A stretch of DNA of 64,000 nt, taken from NCBI GenBank assembly GCA_009692005.1, contig SHZZ01000005.1:1-64000 (forward strand), given 5' to 3'. The notes below the pieces were generated by a model. It had not been told where the DNA came from. It saw nothing but the letters and a program-made list of their open reading frames with translations, and ran no database searches. Shown in pieces: positions 1 to 8,353 of this stretch. Source of the DNA: Gemmataceae bacterium (GTDB lineage: Bacteria; Planctomycetota; Planctomycetia; Gemmatales; Gemmataceae). The translations under genes and the position numbers were made by a program. How positions within the stretch are numbered: the stretch's first letter is position 1; the number at the start of each line of letters is the position of its first letter.

Positions 1-314
1 TTGAGGGTGAGGGGAATGAATTAAACCACCCTTCGCTGACGCTTGGCCCCCGGGTTCTTGCACCCGAGAGGGTGCTCCGGGCTTGGACCCTTTGGCGTTC
101 TCGGTGAATGGTTTGTTCTTCCCTGGGTACGCGGGCCTCTGGCCCGCATGAAGAAGATAAAGAAGATGAAGAAGAAGCGGGCAAGATGCCCGCGCACCCA
201 GGAAGCAAACCCCACAACGCCGCAAACACCCAACGGGCCCGGGGGACCTCTCTGGTACGCGGGAAGCTAACTGGGGACGAGGTAATTGGCAGCGGAAAAA
301 TGAACTGACACTAT
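1..314. other. Non-coding stretch with repeat
   Basis: No credible gene is seen. Short open frames cross the region on both strands, but their translations are Arg/Pro/Lys-rich low-complexity products of GC-rich repeat sequence and have no convincing start context. The one structured feature is the nested inverted repeat at 122-202, with a decayed partial arm at 252-263. The stretch ends at the stop codon of the minus-strand dipeptidase gene. Confidence 0.6.
122..202. repeat. Nested inverted-repeat (REP-like) element
   Basis: The outer arms CCTGGGTACGCGGGC (122-136) and GCCCGCGCACCCAGG (188-202) are inverted copies with a single mismatch. Each arm also carries its own small hairpin: GCGGGCC/GGCCCGC (131-147) and GCGGGCA/TGCCCGC (177-193). 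The spacer between them is a purine-only GAA/GAT-rich run. A partial arm, CTGGTACGCGGG, recurs at 252-263. This is the form expected of a dispersed intergenic repeat that can fold as a cruciform or a double hairpin. Family membership and copy number in the genome cannot be judged from one window. Confidence 0.7.
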
Positions 315-1544
315 TTATCTCTCTAATTCCTGAGCTCTCTTCTCTGCCAGGGTAAGAACGCGCATCAAATTCAAACCGAGGATTTTACGCAGATCCTCTT
401 CTTTATACCCACGGTCAAGCAGCACCTGGGTCAAACGGGGGTAGGTTGAAACATCCTCGAGTTGCAAGGGGACGGAATCGATGCCATCGAAATCCGAGCC
501 GATGCCAACATGGTCAACGCCAGCAATTTTAACTATGCGGTCAATGTGATCAGCAACCTGGTAAATGGTGGCCTTGGGCGCCGGGTGGGCTTTGCGCCAT
601 TGCCCCATGGCAGCTTGAAAGTCGGATTCCTTTTCGTATTTTTTGCGCAATTCGCGGTAGACCTTCATGGTTTCATTCCAGCGAACGCCGCCATCGGGGG
701 AAATAAAGGCGGGGTAAAAATTCACCATGACCACACCGCCGTTTTCCCGGATCAGGTGAAGAACCTCGTCGGGGACATTGCGCGGGTGATCGGCCACCGA
801 GCGGGCGGAGGAATGCGAAGCGATCACCGGCGCCTTGCTGACTTTCAAGGCGTTCTTCATGGTGTCGGGGGAAACATGGGAAATATCCACCAGCATGCCG
901 AGGCGGTTCATCTCCCGCACTACCTCCTCGCCAAATGCGGTCAGGCCCTTGTGCTTGGGTTCATCGGTGGCGGAATCGGCCCAGGGAGTGTTTTCCGTGT
1001 GGGTCAAAGTTAAATAGCGGACCCCCAACTGATAATACATGCGCAACACGCCCAGCGAATTATCAATGGAATGGCCTCCTTCAACCCCAATGAGTGAGGC
1101 GATTTTTCCCTGTTTACGAATGCGCAGGATATCCTCCGCTGTGCGGGCAAAGGCCAAATCGTCCGGGTAGGCCTTGACCATGCGGTGGATGACATCGATC
1201 TGATCAAGAGTTTCGCGGACCGCCGTGCCGCGCTTGGTGGATTCAACGGGAACATAAGCGGCCCAGAACTGGGCGCCTACGCCGCCGGCGCGCAGACGAG
1301 GAATGTCGGTGTGCAATTGCGGCAGGTTTTTGCGCAGGTCGAGTTTCAAAAACGACATGTCATTCTTGGTGCGAAACTGCCAGGGCAGATCATTATGTCC
1401 GTCGATGAGCAAGGCCTCGGCATGCAAGCGTTTAGCCACTGGGCCAACGACCACGGGGCCGCGTTCCTCCCCCAGGGACCAACCAGCCGCCATGGCAAGG
1501 AGAATTACAACGGTGCAGAACTTGAAGGCCTTTAAACCAAGCAT
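315..1544 (-). CDS. Secreted membrane dipeptidase (M19, renal dipeptidase family)
   Basis: 409 aa zinc dipeptidase, expected to cleave dipeptides outside the cytoplasm. The N-terminus is a signal peptide (hydrophobic run [11 protein letters not shown]). M19 hallmarks follow in order: the zinc motif HxD in DGHNDLPW near residue 50, the bridging Glu in [20 protein letters not shown], zinc-binding histidines in DISHVS and ASHSSARSV, and the C-terminal [11 protein letters not shown]. Start: the frame opens with TTG at 1550, but ATG at 1544 has an AAGGCGG ribosome site about 8 bases upstream and gives a cleaner signal peptide. Length is normal for the family. It is transcribed alone, divergent from the nucleoside salvage operon. 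Confidence 0.93.
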   Translation of the reverse strand: MLGLKAFKFCTVVILLAMAAGWSLGEERGPVVVGPVAKRLHAEALLIDGHNDLPWQFRTKNDMSFLKLDLRKNLPQLHTDIPRLRAGGVGAQFWAAYVPVESTKRGTAVRETLDQIDVIHRMVKAYPDDLAFARTAEDILRIRKQGKIASLIGVEGGHSIDNSLGVLRMYYQLGVRYLTLTHTENTPWADSATDEPKHKGLTAFGEEVVREMNRLGMLVDISHVSPDTMKNALKVSKAPVIASHSSARSVADHPRNVPDEVLHLIRENGGVVMVNFYPAFISPDGGVRWNETMKVYRELRKKYEKESDFQAAMGQWRKAHPAPKATIYQVADHIDRIVKIAGVDHVGIGSDFDGIDSVPLQLEDVSTYPRLTQVLLDRGYKEEDLRKILGLNLMRVLTLAEKRAQELER

Positions 1545-1727
1545 TGGCAACCGCCTTTCGCAGGAAAATAGAAAGCCCGGGGACCATTTTCCACCTTTGC
1601 CCGGGCCTTGCCAGTACGAATTGGCTCAGGAAGCTCATCTATAAAGGGAAAGCGCCGAATTGCCCGTTTCACTTTTGAAAGAAAAAGTATCTAATTGAAA
1701 CAAGCCAAAAGTAGAGTTGGACTGTTC

Positions 1728-3032
1728 ATGGAAATGCTGGACATCATCCGCAAGAAACGCGACGGCGGGGAATTGAACCTGGAGGAAATCCAGGCTTTCA
1801 TCCGCGGCGCTTCCGACGGCTCCGTGCCAGTTTACCATTTGGCGGCCTTGTTGATGGCCATCTACTTCAAAGGAATGAAATTCCGGGAAACGGGATTGCT
1901 GACCCAGGCCATGGCGCAGTCGGGGAAAATTCTCTCGTGGGAAGGGCTGGACGGTCCCTGCGTAGACAAACACAGCACGGGAGGCGTGGGTGACAAAACC
2001 TCGCTGATCCTGGCGCCGCTGGCTGCCTGCTGCGGAATTTATGTCCCGATGATCTCCGGTCGGGGGCTGGGCCACACCGGTGGCACTCTGGACAAACTGG
2101 AATCGATCCCGGGGTTCCAGGTGCGCCATGACCTGGCCACCTTTCAGAAAATTTTGCGCAAGCACGGCGTGGCCATGATTGGACAGACCCCGGAAATCGC
2201 TCCCGCTGATAAAACCCTTTATGCCCTGCGCGATGTGACCGGAACGGTGGAATCGATCCCGTTGATCACGGCGTCGATCCTCAGCAAGAAAATCGCCGAG
2301 GGACTGGATGCATTGGTCCTGGATGTCAAAACCGGCCTGGGGGCCTTCATGCAGGAAAGGAATATGTCGATTAAACTGGCGCGTTCCCTGGTGCAAACCG
2401 CGAAAAATGCCGGTCTGCCCGCGCAGGCGCTGATCACCAACATGGATCATCCGCTGGGCAACCAGGTGGGCAATTCTCTGGAAATTCTGGAATCGATCGA
2501 AACCCTGCAAGGCAAGGGTCCCAAGGATTTGACCAGCCTTTCACTTGAACTGGCGGGCAGAATGGTGCTGGCGGGGAAAAAGGCGCCCAATTTGAAACAG
2601 GCAATAGCCCTGGTGCGAAAGAAACTGGACAGTGGCGAAGGGCTGGAAAAGTTCCGCGAAATGGTTGAGGCGCAAGGAGGCGATCCTCGCGTGGTGGCCA
2701 ATCCGAAACTTCTCGACCTTTCCCCAGACCTGGAGGTGTTCAGCGCTCCCAGGCGCGGCGTGATCAGCATGATGGATTCTGGGTTGATCGGCCGTGCCGC
2801 TTGCGCCCTCGGCGCGGGGCGGGGAAAAATGGACGACCTGGTCGATCCTGGCGTCGGCCTGACCTTGAAACGCAAGCCCGGAGACAAGGTGCGCCAGGGC
2901 GAAGCCCTGATAGAAATCCGCCATCGCCAGGGAAAAGGGTTGCAAACCGCCAGGGATCTGCTCTCAATGTCGGTCTGTATCGCAGAGACTCGCTTTAAAC
3001 CTGAACCATTAATCTTGGAGGAAATTCAGTGA
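1728..3032 (+). CDS. pdp: Pyrimidine-nucleoside (thymidine) phosphorylase
   Basis: 434 aa enzyme splitting thymidine/uridine plus phosphate into base and (deoxy)ribose-1-phosphate. The glycosyltransferase family 3 N-terminal helical domain begins at MLDIIRKKRDGGELN. The phosphate-binding signature KHSTGGVGDKTSL and the following SGRGLGHTGGTLDKLESIPG are intact, as is the nucleoside-binding stretch ALRDVTGTVESIPLI. The C-terminal domain with GDKVRQGEALIEI is typical of the family. Start: a TTG at 1695 would add an unconserved leader, so ATG 1728 (or 1734) is preferred. The stop overlaps the GTG start of nupC (GTGA). Substrate preference between thymidine and uridine cannot be decided. Confidence 0.95.
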   Translation: MEMLDIIRKKRDGGELNLEEIQAFIRGASDGSVPVYHLAALLMAIYFKGMKFRETGLLTQAMAQSGKILSWEGLDGPCVDKHSTGGVGDKTSLILAPLAACCGIYVPMISGRGLGHTGGTLDKLESIPGFQVRHDLATFQKILRKHGVAMIGQTPEIAPADKTLYALRDVTGTVESIPLITASILSKKIAEGLDALVLDVKTGLGAFMQERNMSIKLARSLVQTAKNAGLPAQALITNMDHPLGNQVGNSLEILESIETLQGKGPKDLTSLSLELAGRMVLAGKKAPNLKQAIALVRKKLDSGEGLEKFREMVEAQGGDPRVVANPKLLDLSPDLEVFSAPRRGVISMMDSGLIGRAACALGAGRGKMDDLVDPGVGLTLKRKPGDKVRQGEALIEIRHRQGKGLQTARDLLSMSVCIAETRFKPEPLILEEIQ

Positions 3033-4396
3033 GCCAACCGATCGCGGGACCCGCGGGCGCTGGGCCCCAGGGAACTCCACTCTCTTGGCGGTTTTTCCTT
3101 TTAGGAACCGTGCTTGCCTTGTGGCTAATCGCCTGGTTTGGCGGGAGCATCCTGGGAACTCGGGGTGTGGCTTTACTAGGTGTCATTGGGTTGATCACGC
3201 TGGCGGCTTCCTGTTCCGAAGACTTGAAATCGGTCAATACCCGCACTCTTGGCTGGGGGATCGGCCTGCAATTGCTTCTGGCCCTTTTTATTTTGAAATT
3301 GGAAGTATTCGGCTACAGGCCGGGGTATGAGTTAATCAGCCTGATAGCCGGCGTCGTGACCAAGTTCCTGGAATTCTCGTCGAAAGGGGCGGAGTTCGTC
3401 TTTGGCAAACTGGCCGACCCTCCCCATATGGGGAAAGTCCTGGGCGAAAATAATGGCTTCATCTTTGCCTTCAACGCACTCCCGACCATCATCTTTGTCT
3501 CCTCCTTTTTCACCATCCTTTATTTCCTCGGGGTGCTGCAATGGGTTGTGCGCATCCTGGCCCGCCTGATGATGGGTTTAATGCGCACCAGCGGCGCGGA
3601 AACCTTGTCCGCCTCGGCCAATGTCTTCATGGGACAGACCGAGGCCCCGCTCATCATCCGCCCCTATGTGGAAAAGATGACGCGCTCGGAATTGCTCGCA
3701 CTCATGGTCGGGGGCATGGCCACCATCTCCGGCGCCTTGATGGCGGTTTACATCCAGATGAAAGCCGACGCGGTGGGGATTTTGGCCACCAGTGTCATGG
3801 CCGCGCCTTGCGGTTTGTACCTGGCCAAGCTGCTAATTCCGGAAAAGGATGTCCCTCAGACAATGGGCCTTGCCCGGGTTCCCTACGAAAAGGAACATGG
3901 GAATATTGTCGACGCTGCCGCGGGGGGCGCCTCCGAGGGCATGAAACTGGCGATCAATGTCGCAGCCATGTTGATTGCCTTTCTCGCCCTTTTGGCCATG
4001 GTGGATGCCTGCATCAAGCTGGCAAACCCGGCCTTGTCGCTGAAGGAAATATTTGGCTGGGTCTTCTGGCCGGTGGCGTATTTCATTGGCGTGCCGGCCG
4101 GGGAATCGACCGCCGTGGGGTCCTTGCTGGGAACGAAACTGGTGGCCAACGAGTTCGTGGCCTTTTTGGAACTCACGGGGCCAGGGAACGCCGGGCTAAG
4201 CCAGCATTCCAAGGTGCTGGCGGCCTTCGCCCTGACTGGTTTTGCCAACATCTCCAGCATTGGCATTCAACTGGGTGGCATTGGAGCCATAGCGCCCAGC
4301 CGCAGGAAGGACCTGGCGGAACTGGGGCCAAAAGCCCTGCTGGCTGGGTTTCTTGCCACTTTAATCAACGCCGCCATCGCCGGCATGCTGTTGTGA
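3029..4396 (+). CDS. nupC: Concentrative nucleoside transporter (NupC/CNT family)
   Basis: 455 aa inner-membrane cation-coupled nucleoside importer with many hydrophobic segments. CNT signatures are clear: MGQTEAPLIIRPYVEKMTRS, GGMATISGALMAVY, and the C-terminal STAVGSLLGTKLVANEF. It starts with GTG inside the stop of the phosphorylase gene and has GGAGG 8 bases upstream, so it is translationally coupled. With the phosphorylase before and cytidine deaminase after it, it supplies substrates to a pyrimidine salvage pathway. Confidence 0.95.
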   Translation: MSQPIAGPAGAGPQGTPLSWRFFLLGTVLALWLIAWFGGSILGTRGVALLGVIGLITLAASCSEDLKSVNTRTLGWGIGLQLLLALFILKLEVFGYRPGYELISLIAGVVTKFLEFSSKGAEFVFGKLADPPHMGKVLGENNGFIFAFNALPTIIFVSSFFTILYFLGVLQWVVRILARLMMGLMRTSGAETLSASANVFMGQTEAPLIIRPYVEKMTRSELLALMVGGMATISGALMAVYIQMKADAVGILATSVMAAPCGLYLAKLLIPEKDVPQTMGLARVPYEKEHGNIVDAAAGGASEGMKLAINVAAMLIAFLALLAMVDACIKLANPALSLKEIFGWVFWPVAYFIGVPAGESTAVGSLLGTKLVANEFVAFLELTGPGNAGLSQHSKVLAAFALTGFANISSIGIQLGGIGAIAPSRRKDLAELGPKALLAGFLATLINAAIAGMLL

Positions 4397-4405
4397 GATG
4401 AAATC

Positions 4406-4813
4406 ATGCACCCACCCAAGGATTTGCTGGACCGGGCAATCGAAGCCATGGGAAAGGCTTACGCTCCCTATTCCAATTTCCGTGTGGGCTGCGCCTTACG
4501 GTGCAGCGAAGGGAAGATTTTCTCTGGCTGCAATGTGGAAAACGCCAGCTACGGGCTGACCATTTGCGCGGAGCGAGTGGCGGTGGGCGCCGCGGTCGCC
4601 CAGGGAGCCAAAAAAATCGTGGAAGCGGTGATTGTGACCGACACGCCCGCGCCTACGCCGCCCTGCGGCGCCTGCAGGCAAGTGCTGCTGGAGTTTTCTG
4701 AAAACTTGAAGTTGTGGTCGGTTAACTTGCAAGGGCAGGGAAATTGCCACACCTTGGAAGAGTTGCTGCCGAAGGCTTTCGGGCCCAAGTCGCTTGGTTT
4801 CCCAAAAGAATAA
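4406..4813 (+). CDS. cdd: Cytidine deaminase
   Basis: 135 aa, the size of the tetrameric bacterial cytidine deaminases. It hydrolyses (deoxy)cytidine to (deoxy)uridine. The catalytic motif TICAERVAV carries the zinc Cys and general-base Glu; PPCGACRQVL supplies the other two zinc cysteines. CNVENASYG is the substrate loop. It follows nupC after 9 bases and completes the import, deamination and phosphorolysis set. The next gene is convergent. Confidence 0.96.
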   Translation: MHPPKDLLDRAIEAMGKAYAPYSNFRVGCALRCSEGKIFSGCNVENASYGLTICAERVAVGAAVAQGAKKIVEAVIVTDTPAPTPPCGACRQVLLEFSENLKLWSVNLQGQGNCHTLEELLPKAFGPKSLGFPKE

Positions 4814-4879
4814 TTAACCCCATCCGCCCACCCGGCTCTGACGGGACGCGAATTAGAGAGGCAAAACCCGCCCTTTGCC

Positions 4880-6085
4880 TTACCAGGCGGCGCGCAAGAT
4901 TCCTTCCAAATCCTCCACGGTCACCGGCCGTGGATTGACGCGAAGAATGCGCTGAATGCCAAACGCTTTCTCCGCGAAGGGCCGCAACTGTTCCTGCTTC
5001 ACCCCAAGGTCGCGAAGCTTTCCCGGGATGCCAATCGCCTCTTTCAGTTTTTCCACAGCCGTGATTCCTACCAGCGCCGCCTGTTCCACCTCAAGCCCCG
5101 CGACATCTTCCCCCAGCCACGAGGCGATGTCGGCCATTGCTTTTTTCCTCACAGGCAAATTGAAACGCATTACATAGGGGAGCAGCAAGCCGTTCCCTTC
5201 GCCATGCGAGCAATGCACCGCTCCTCCGACCGGGTATTCCAACGCGTGCACGGCGGCAACACCGACATTGGAAAAGGCCAGCCCGCCCAGAGTGGCGGCC
5301 AGGGCCATCCCTTCACGCGCCTCCAGGTCGCTCCCATCGAGAACCGCCCGTTTCAAATACTGCCCGCACAGCCGGATGGCTTTCTCCGCCACCATGTCGC
5401 CAAAAAAGTGCCTCCCCTGGTAGACCGAGCTCTGCCCCGCCGGCAAGGGGAAGACCTCGTTATCCACAGCAGTGTAAGCTTCGATGGCATGGGTAAGGGC
5501 GTCGATGCCACTGTCAGCTGTGACTTTCTTCGGACAAGTGGACGACATTTGCGGATCGACGATGGCCACCCTGGGGCGAAGGAAATTGCTCAGGCAACCG
5601 AGCTTGAGGTTGGAGGATGGATCGGTGAAGACATCGGCGCCGGAAACTTCCGACCCCGTGCCGGCCGTGGTGGGAACGCAGATCAGGGGAAGAATCGGGC
5701 CGGGAACTTTGCCATCGCCGACATAATCCATGGGGCTGCCGCCATGAGCCAGAACCTTGGCCACCATCTTGGCCATGTCCATGTTGCTGCCCCCGCCGAG
5801 CCCAATCACGCCATCCGGGCGGAAAATAGTAGCCGCTTCAATGGCCTTTAGAACCGCGGGCAAGGAAGGCTCGGGCTCCCCGCCAGGAAACACCTCCACC
5901 ACGATGCCGCTTTGCCTGAGCGGAACAGCCACCTTTTCCACCAGGCCGATTTTTTCCAAAGTGGGGTCGGCCAGGAGGAACACCCGCTGCAAGCACAGCT
6001 TGCGCGCCGCCTCGGCCGTTTCCAATACCGCCCCCCAGCCAAAGATCAATTCCCCCGCCGAGTGAAACCGCCAAACTGTTCTCAT
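4880..6085 (-). CDS. Iron-containing alcohol dehydrogenase
   Basis: 401 aa group III (Fe-dependent) NAD(P)-linked alcohol dehydrogenase. The Rossmann-like part carries GGGSNMDMAKM. The family signature VPTTAGTGSEVSG follows. Metal ligands are in DALTHAIEAYTA (Asp and His) and further along in HALEYPVGG and CSHGEGN. Substrate cannot be told: the family spans 1,2-propanediol, butanol, 4-hydroxybutyrate and methanol enzymes, and the methanol-type possibility is only suggestive given the C1 genes elsewhere in the window. Single gene, with its 5' end divergent from mog. Confidence 0.9.
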   Translation of the reverse strand: MRTVWRFHSAGELIFGWGAVLETAEAARKLCLQRVFLLADPTLEKIGLVEKVAVPLRQSGIVVEVFPGGEPEPSLPAVLKAIEAATIFRPDGVIGLGGGSNMDMAKMVAKVLAHGGSPMDYVGDGKVPGPILPLICVPTTAGTGSEVSGADVFTDPSSNLKLGCLSNFLRPRVAIVDPQMSSTCPKKVTADSGIDALTHAIEAYTAVDNEVFPLPAGQSSVYQGRHFFGDMVAEKAIRLCGQYLKRAVLDGSDLEAREGMALAATLGGLAFSNVGVAAVHALEYPVGGAVHCSHGEGNGLLLPYVMRFNLPVRKKAMADIASWLGEDVAGLEVEQAALVGITAVEKLKEAIGIPGKLRDLGVKQEQLRPFAEKAFGIQRILRVNPRPVTVEDLEGILRAAW

Positions 6086-6118
6086 GGCAAACCATCCGTT
6101 CTAATTTTCACGCCAGCT

Positions 6119-6127
6119 TGCTATAGT
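6119..6127 (+). promoter_or_regulatory. Extended -10 promoter for mog-pxpA-pxpC
   Basis: TGCTATAGT matches an extended -10 (TGnTATAAT) with one mismatch. It lies about 38 bases before the mog ATG in the divergent gap with the alcohol dehydrogenase gene. The -35 region is poor, as expected when the extended -10 carries recognition. Assignment is by eye only. Confidence 0.35.
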
Positions 6128-6164
6128 GTCATCGCCCGCATTGCCTGTTGAGGGATGAATCTTC

Positions 6165-6698
6165 ATGAGCTTACCGATTCACATTGGCATCGTCACTATT
6201 TCCGACCGGGCCAGCCAGGGAATTTACGAGGACCAGGGCGGGCCCGCCATCCGCAATGCCCTCGAGGAGATTCTTTCTTCCCCCTGGACCCCAATAGCCC
6301 GCATGATCCCCGACGACCGCTCTACCATTGAAGCCACCCTGCGCGACTTGTGCGATACGCAAAATTGCTGCCTGGTGGTGACCACCGGAGGGACTGGCCC
6401 GGCCAAGCGGGATGTCACGCCCGAAGCGACAGAATCGGTTTGCGAGAAGATCCTCGACGGCTTTGGCGAACAGATGCGCGCGGTATCGTTGAAGCTGGTG
6501 CCCACGGCAATTTTGTCGAGGCAAATCGCCGGCATCCGCGGCAAAAGCCTGATTGTCAACTTACCGGGAAAGCCCACCGCTATTCGCGATTGCCTGCTGG
6601 CAGTTTTTCCGGCCATTCCCTACTGCCTCGATCTGCTCGACGGCCCTTACCTGACAACCAAGGATGAAGTGGTTAAAGCGTTTCGCCCTAAAAAATAG
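6165..6698 (+). CDS. mog: Molybdopterin adenylyltransferase (Mog/MoaB family)
   Basis: 177 aa cytoplasmic enzyme of molybdenum cofactor synthesis that adenylylates molybdopterin. It begins IGIVTISDRASQGIYEDQGG, has the MPT-binding TTGGTGPAKRDVTPEAT, and ends with NLPGKPTAIRDCL, all characteristic of Mog rather than MoeA. Length is normal. It is 11 bases upstream of pxpA, so probably cotranscribed, although no functional link to 5-oxoproline is known. Other Moco genes are not in the window. Confidence 0.92.
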   Translation: MSLPIHIGIVTISDRASQGIYEDQGGPAIRNALEEILSSPWTPIARMIPDDRSTIEATLRDLCDTQNCCLVVTTGGTGPAKRDVTPEATESVCEKILDGFGEQMRAVSLKLVPTAILSRQIAGIRGKSLIVNLPGKPTAIRDCLLAVFPAIPYCLDLLDGPYLTTKDEVVKAFRPKK

Positions 6699-6709
6699 GG
6701 AGCAAGTCC

Positions 6710-7408
6710 ATGGAAATTGATCTGAGCTGCGATATGGCGGAAGGCGGCGCCGACGATTTAGAAATCCTGCAATTTATCTCCACGGCCAATGTGGCCTGCT
6801 GCCGCCATGCCGGCGATCCCGGGATGGCGTTGCATGTTTTGCGCGGATCCATCATGGCCAAGGTGGTGGTGGGGGCCCACCCCGGGCACAACGATCCTTT
6901 TGATTTTGGCCGCAAGGAACTGCCTCTTTCCCCCAACGAAATCATGGCCGAATGCATGTTCCAGGTGGGTGGGATGGCGGCGCTGGCGCAAGTCGCTGGC
7001 GTTCCTTTGAAAATTTTGAAACCCCATGGTGGACTTTATCACCAGGCCGGCAAGAACCCGCCCATCGCCAGGATGCTGGTGGGTGTGGCCACGCGCTTTA
7101 ATTTGGCGCTGGTTGGCCTGCCTGGCTCCGCCCTGGAAAGCGCCTGCGTCGGCAATGTCCCTTACATCCCGGAAGGCTTTGCTGACCGCAAGTACACCCC
7201 CGCCGGCCAGCTCATCCCCCGCGATCAGCCCAACGCCTTCATTGAGGATCCCAAGGAAGGGGCGCGCCAGGCCCTGGACCTTATCCGCCAAGGCAAGGTG
7301 AAAACCATCTGCTTCCATGGTGAACAACCGAGGGCCCTGGCCTTTGCCCGCGGCCTGCGCGAGGAACTGAACCGCCATGGGGTCAAAGTCCGAGCGGCCG
7401 TTCCATGA
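6710..7408 (+). CDS. pxpA: 5-oxoprolinase subunit A (LamB/YcsF family)
   Basis: 232 aa, slightly shorter than the usual ~250. PxpA works with PxpB and PxpC in ATP-dependent opening of 5-oxoproline to glutamate. Family motifs: the N-terminal DLSCDMAEG (usually DLNxDxGE), NVACCRHAGDP, AHPGHNDPFDFGR, and LKPHGGLYHQAG. AGGGAG precedes the ATG by about 8 bases. The stop overlaps the pxpC start (ATGA), showing coupling. The PxpB gene that normally sits between A and C is absent. Confidence 0.9.
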   Translation: MEIDLSCDMAEGGADDLEILQFISTANVACCRHAGDPGMALHVLRGSIMAKVVVGAHPGHNDPFDFGRKELPLSPNEIMAECMFQVGGMAALAQVAGVPLKILKPHGGLYHQAGKNPPIARMLVGVATRFNLALVGLPGSALESACVGNVPYIPEGFADRKYTPAGQLIPRDQPNAFIEDPKEGARQALDLIRQGKVKTICFHGEQPRALAFARGLREELNRHGVKVRAAVP

Positions 7409-8313
7409 GTTTATTGGTTAAAGCAAAAGGCGCCTGGGATTTGATCGTGGATGAGGGCAGGTTCGGCCAACGCCATCAAGGGCTCCCCTGGAGCGGGCCC
7501 GCCGATGCCGATTCTTACCACTTGGCCAACGCTCTCCTGGGCAATCCAGCCAACTGCCCGGCGCTGGAAATCAGCTTGTCGGGACCTGTCCTGCATGCTC
7601 AATGCGACCTGGCCCTTGGCCTTTTTGGCGCGCCTTTTCCCGCCTTGATTGATGGGGCGCCCCTGACTCGCCAGGGCTCCTTCACCCTAAAAAAAAACCA
7701 GACCCTGGAACTTCAGGCTTGCAAAACGGGTATGCGCGCCTACCTGGCCGTTCCAGAAGGGTTTCAGCAACTTCCTGTCCTCGACAGCCATTCATCCCTG
7801 GCGCCCTTGAAAAAAGGCGAAGCGCTCAATTGCAAAAAAGGTTCAATCCCCCGGCGGTTTCTCCCCCAAGAATGGGCCTGGCAGCCCGACTCGACCCCCC
7901 TGCGCGTCCTGGCTGGGCCGGAATCGGCCTGTTTCTCCTTGAATGAATTGGCCAACCAGCAATTCACGGTTCAACCGGCCAGCAACCGCATGGGGTTGCG
8001 CTTGGGGGGGAAGCCCTTCACTTTGAATGGCCTGGAAATGCTGTCCGAGCCTGTTTGCCCGGGAACCGTGCAAGTGGCGCGCGATGGCCAACTGCTTGTC
8101 CTGGGCGTTGATGGTCAGACCATTGGCGGTTACCCGCGGGTGGCCCAGGTCATCCGCGCCGACCTGCCCCGGCTGGGCCAGTTGCGCCCGGGGGACTCCA
8201 TCACTTTTTCCCTGGTCACCTTGGACGAGGCGGAGCAAACGGCGTTGGACAAAAATCGCCGTTGGGAAATCATCTCACTTCATCTGCATACCTTGGCGGC
8301 CGGTTTTTTCTAA
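7405..8313 (+). CDS. pxpC: 5-oxoprolinase subunit C (biotin-dependent carboxylase-like, AHS2 family)
   Basis: 302 aa member of the KipA/PxpC/allophanate-hydrolase subunit 2 family. Recognised by the N-terminal GRFGQRHQGLPWSGPADADS, the ALEISLSGP segment, NRMGLRLGG and DGQTIGGYPRVAQVI near the C-terminus. ATGA overlap with pxpA. In other bacteria subunits B and C form the complex acting on the phosphorylated intermediate; here no B subunit is fused or adjacent, since the N-terminus starts directly with the C-type domain. The function without B in cis is uncertain. Confidence 0.88.
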   Translation: MSLLVKAKGAWDLIVDEGRFGQRHQGLPWSGPADADSYHLANALLGNPANCPALEISLSGPVLHAQCDLALGLFGAPFPALIDGAPLTRQGSFTLKKNQTLELQACKTGMRAYLAVPEGFQQLPVLDSHSSLAPLKKGEALNCKKGSIPRRFLPQEWAWQPDSTPLRVLAGPESACFSLNELANQQFTVQPASNRMGLRLGGKPFTLNGLEMLSEPVCPGTVQVARDGQLLVLGVDGQTIGGYPRVAQVIRADLPRLGQLRPGDSITFSLVTLDEAEQTALDKNRRWEIISLHLHTLAAGFF

Positions 8314-8353
8314 GATAATTCCTTTCCTGGTCCCTTAACTGCCGGAGTTTCAC

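Noticed and set aside
43-270. Open frames with Pro/Arg/Lys-rich products on both strands
   Set aside because: They follow the repeat at 122-202 and have no start context; composition explains them.
1635-2510. 291-aa open frame opposite the phosphorylase
   Set aside because: Shadow of the well-conserved phosphorylase gene in a GC-rich region; His/Gln/Arg-rich product with no domain.
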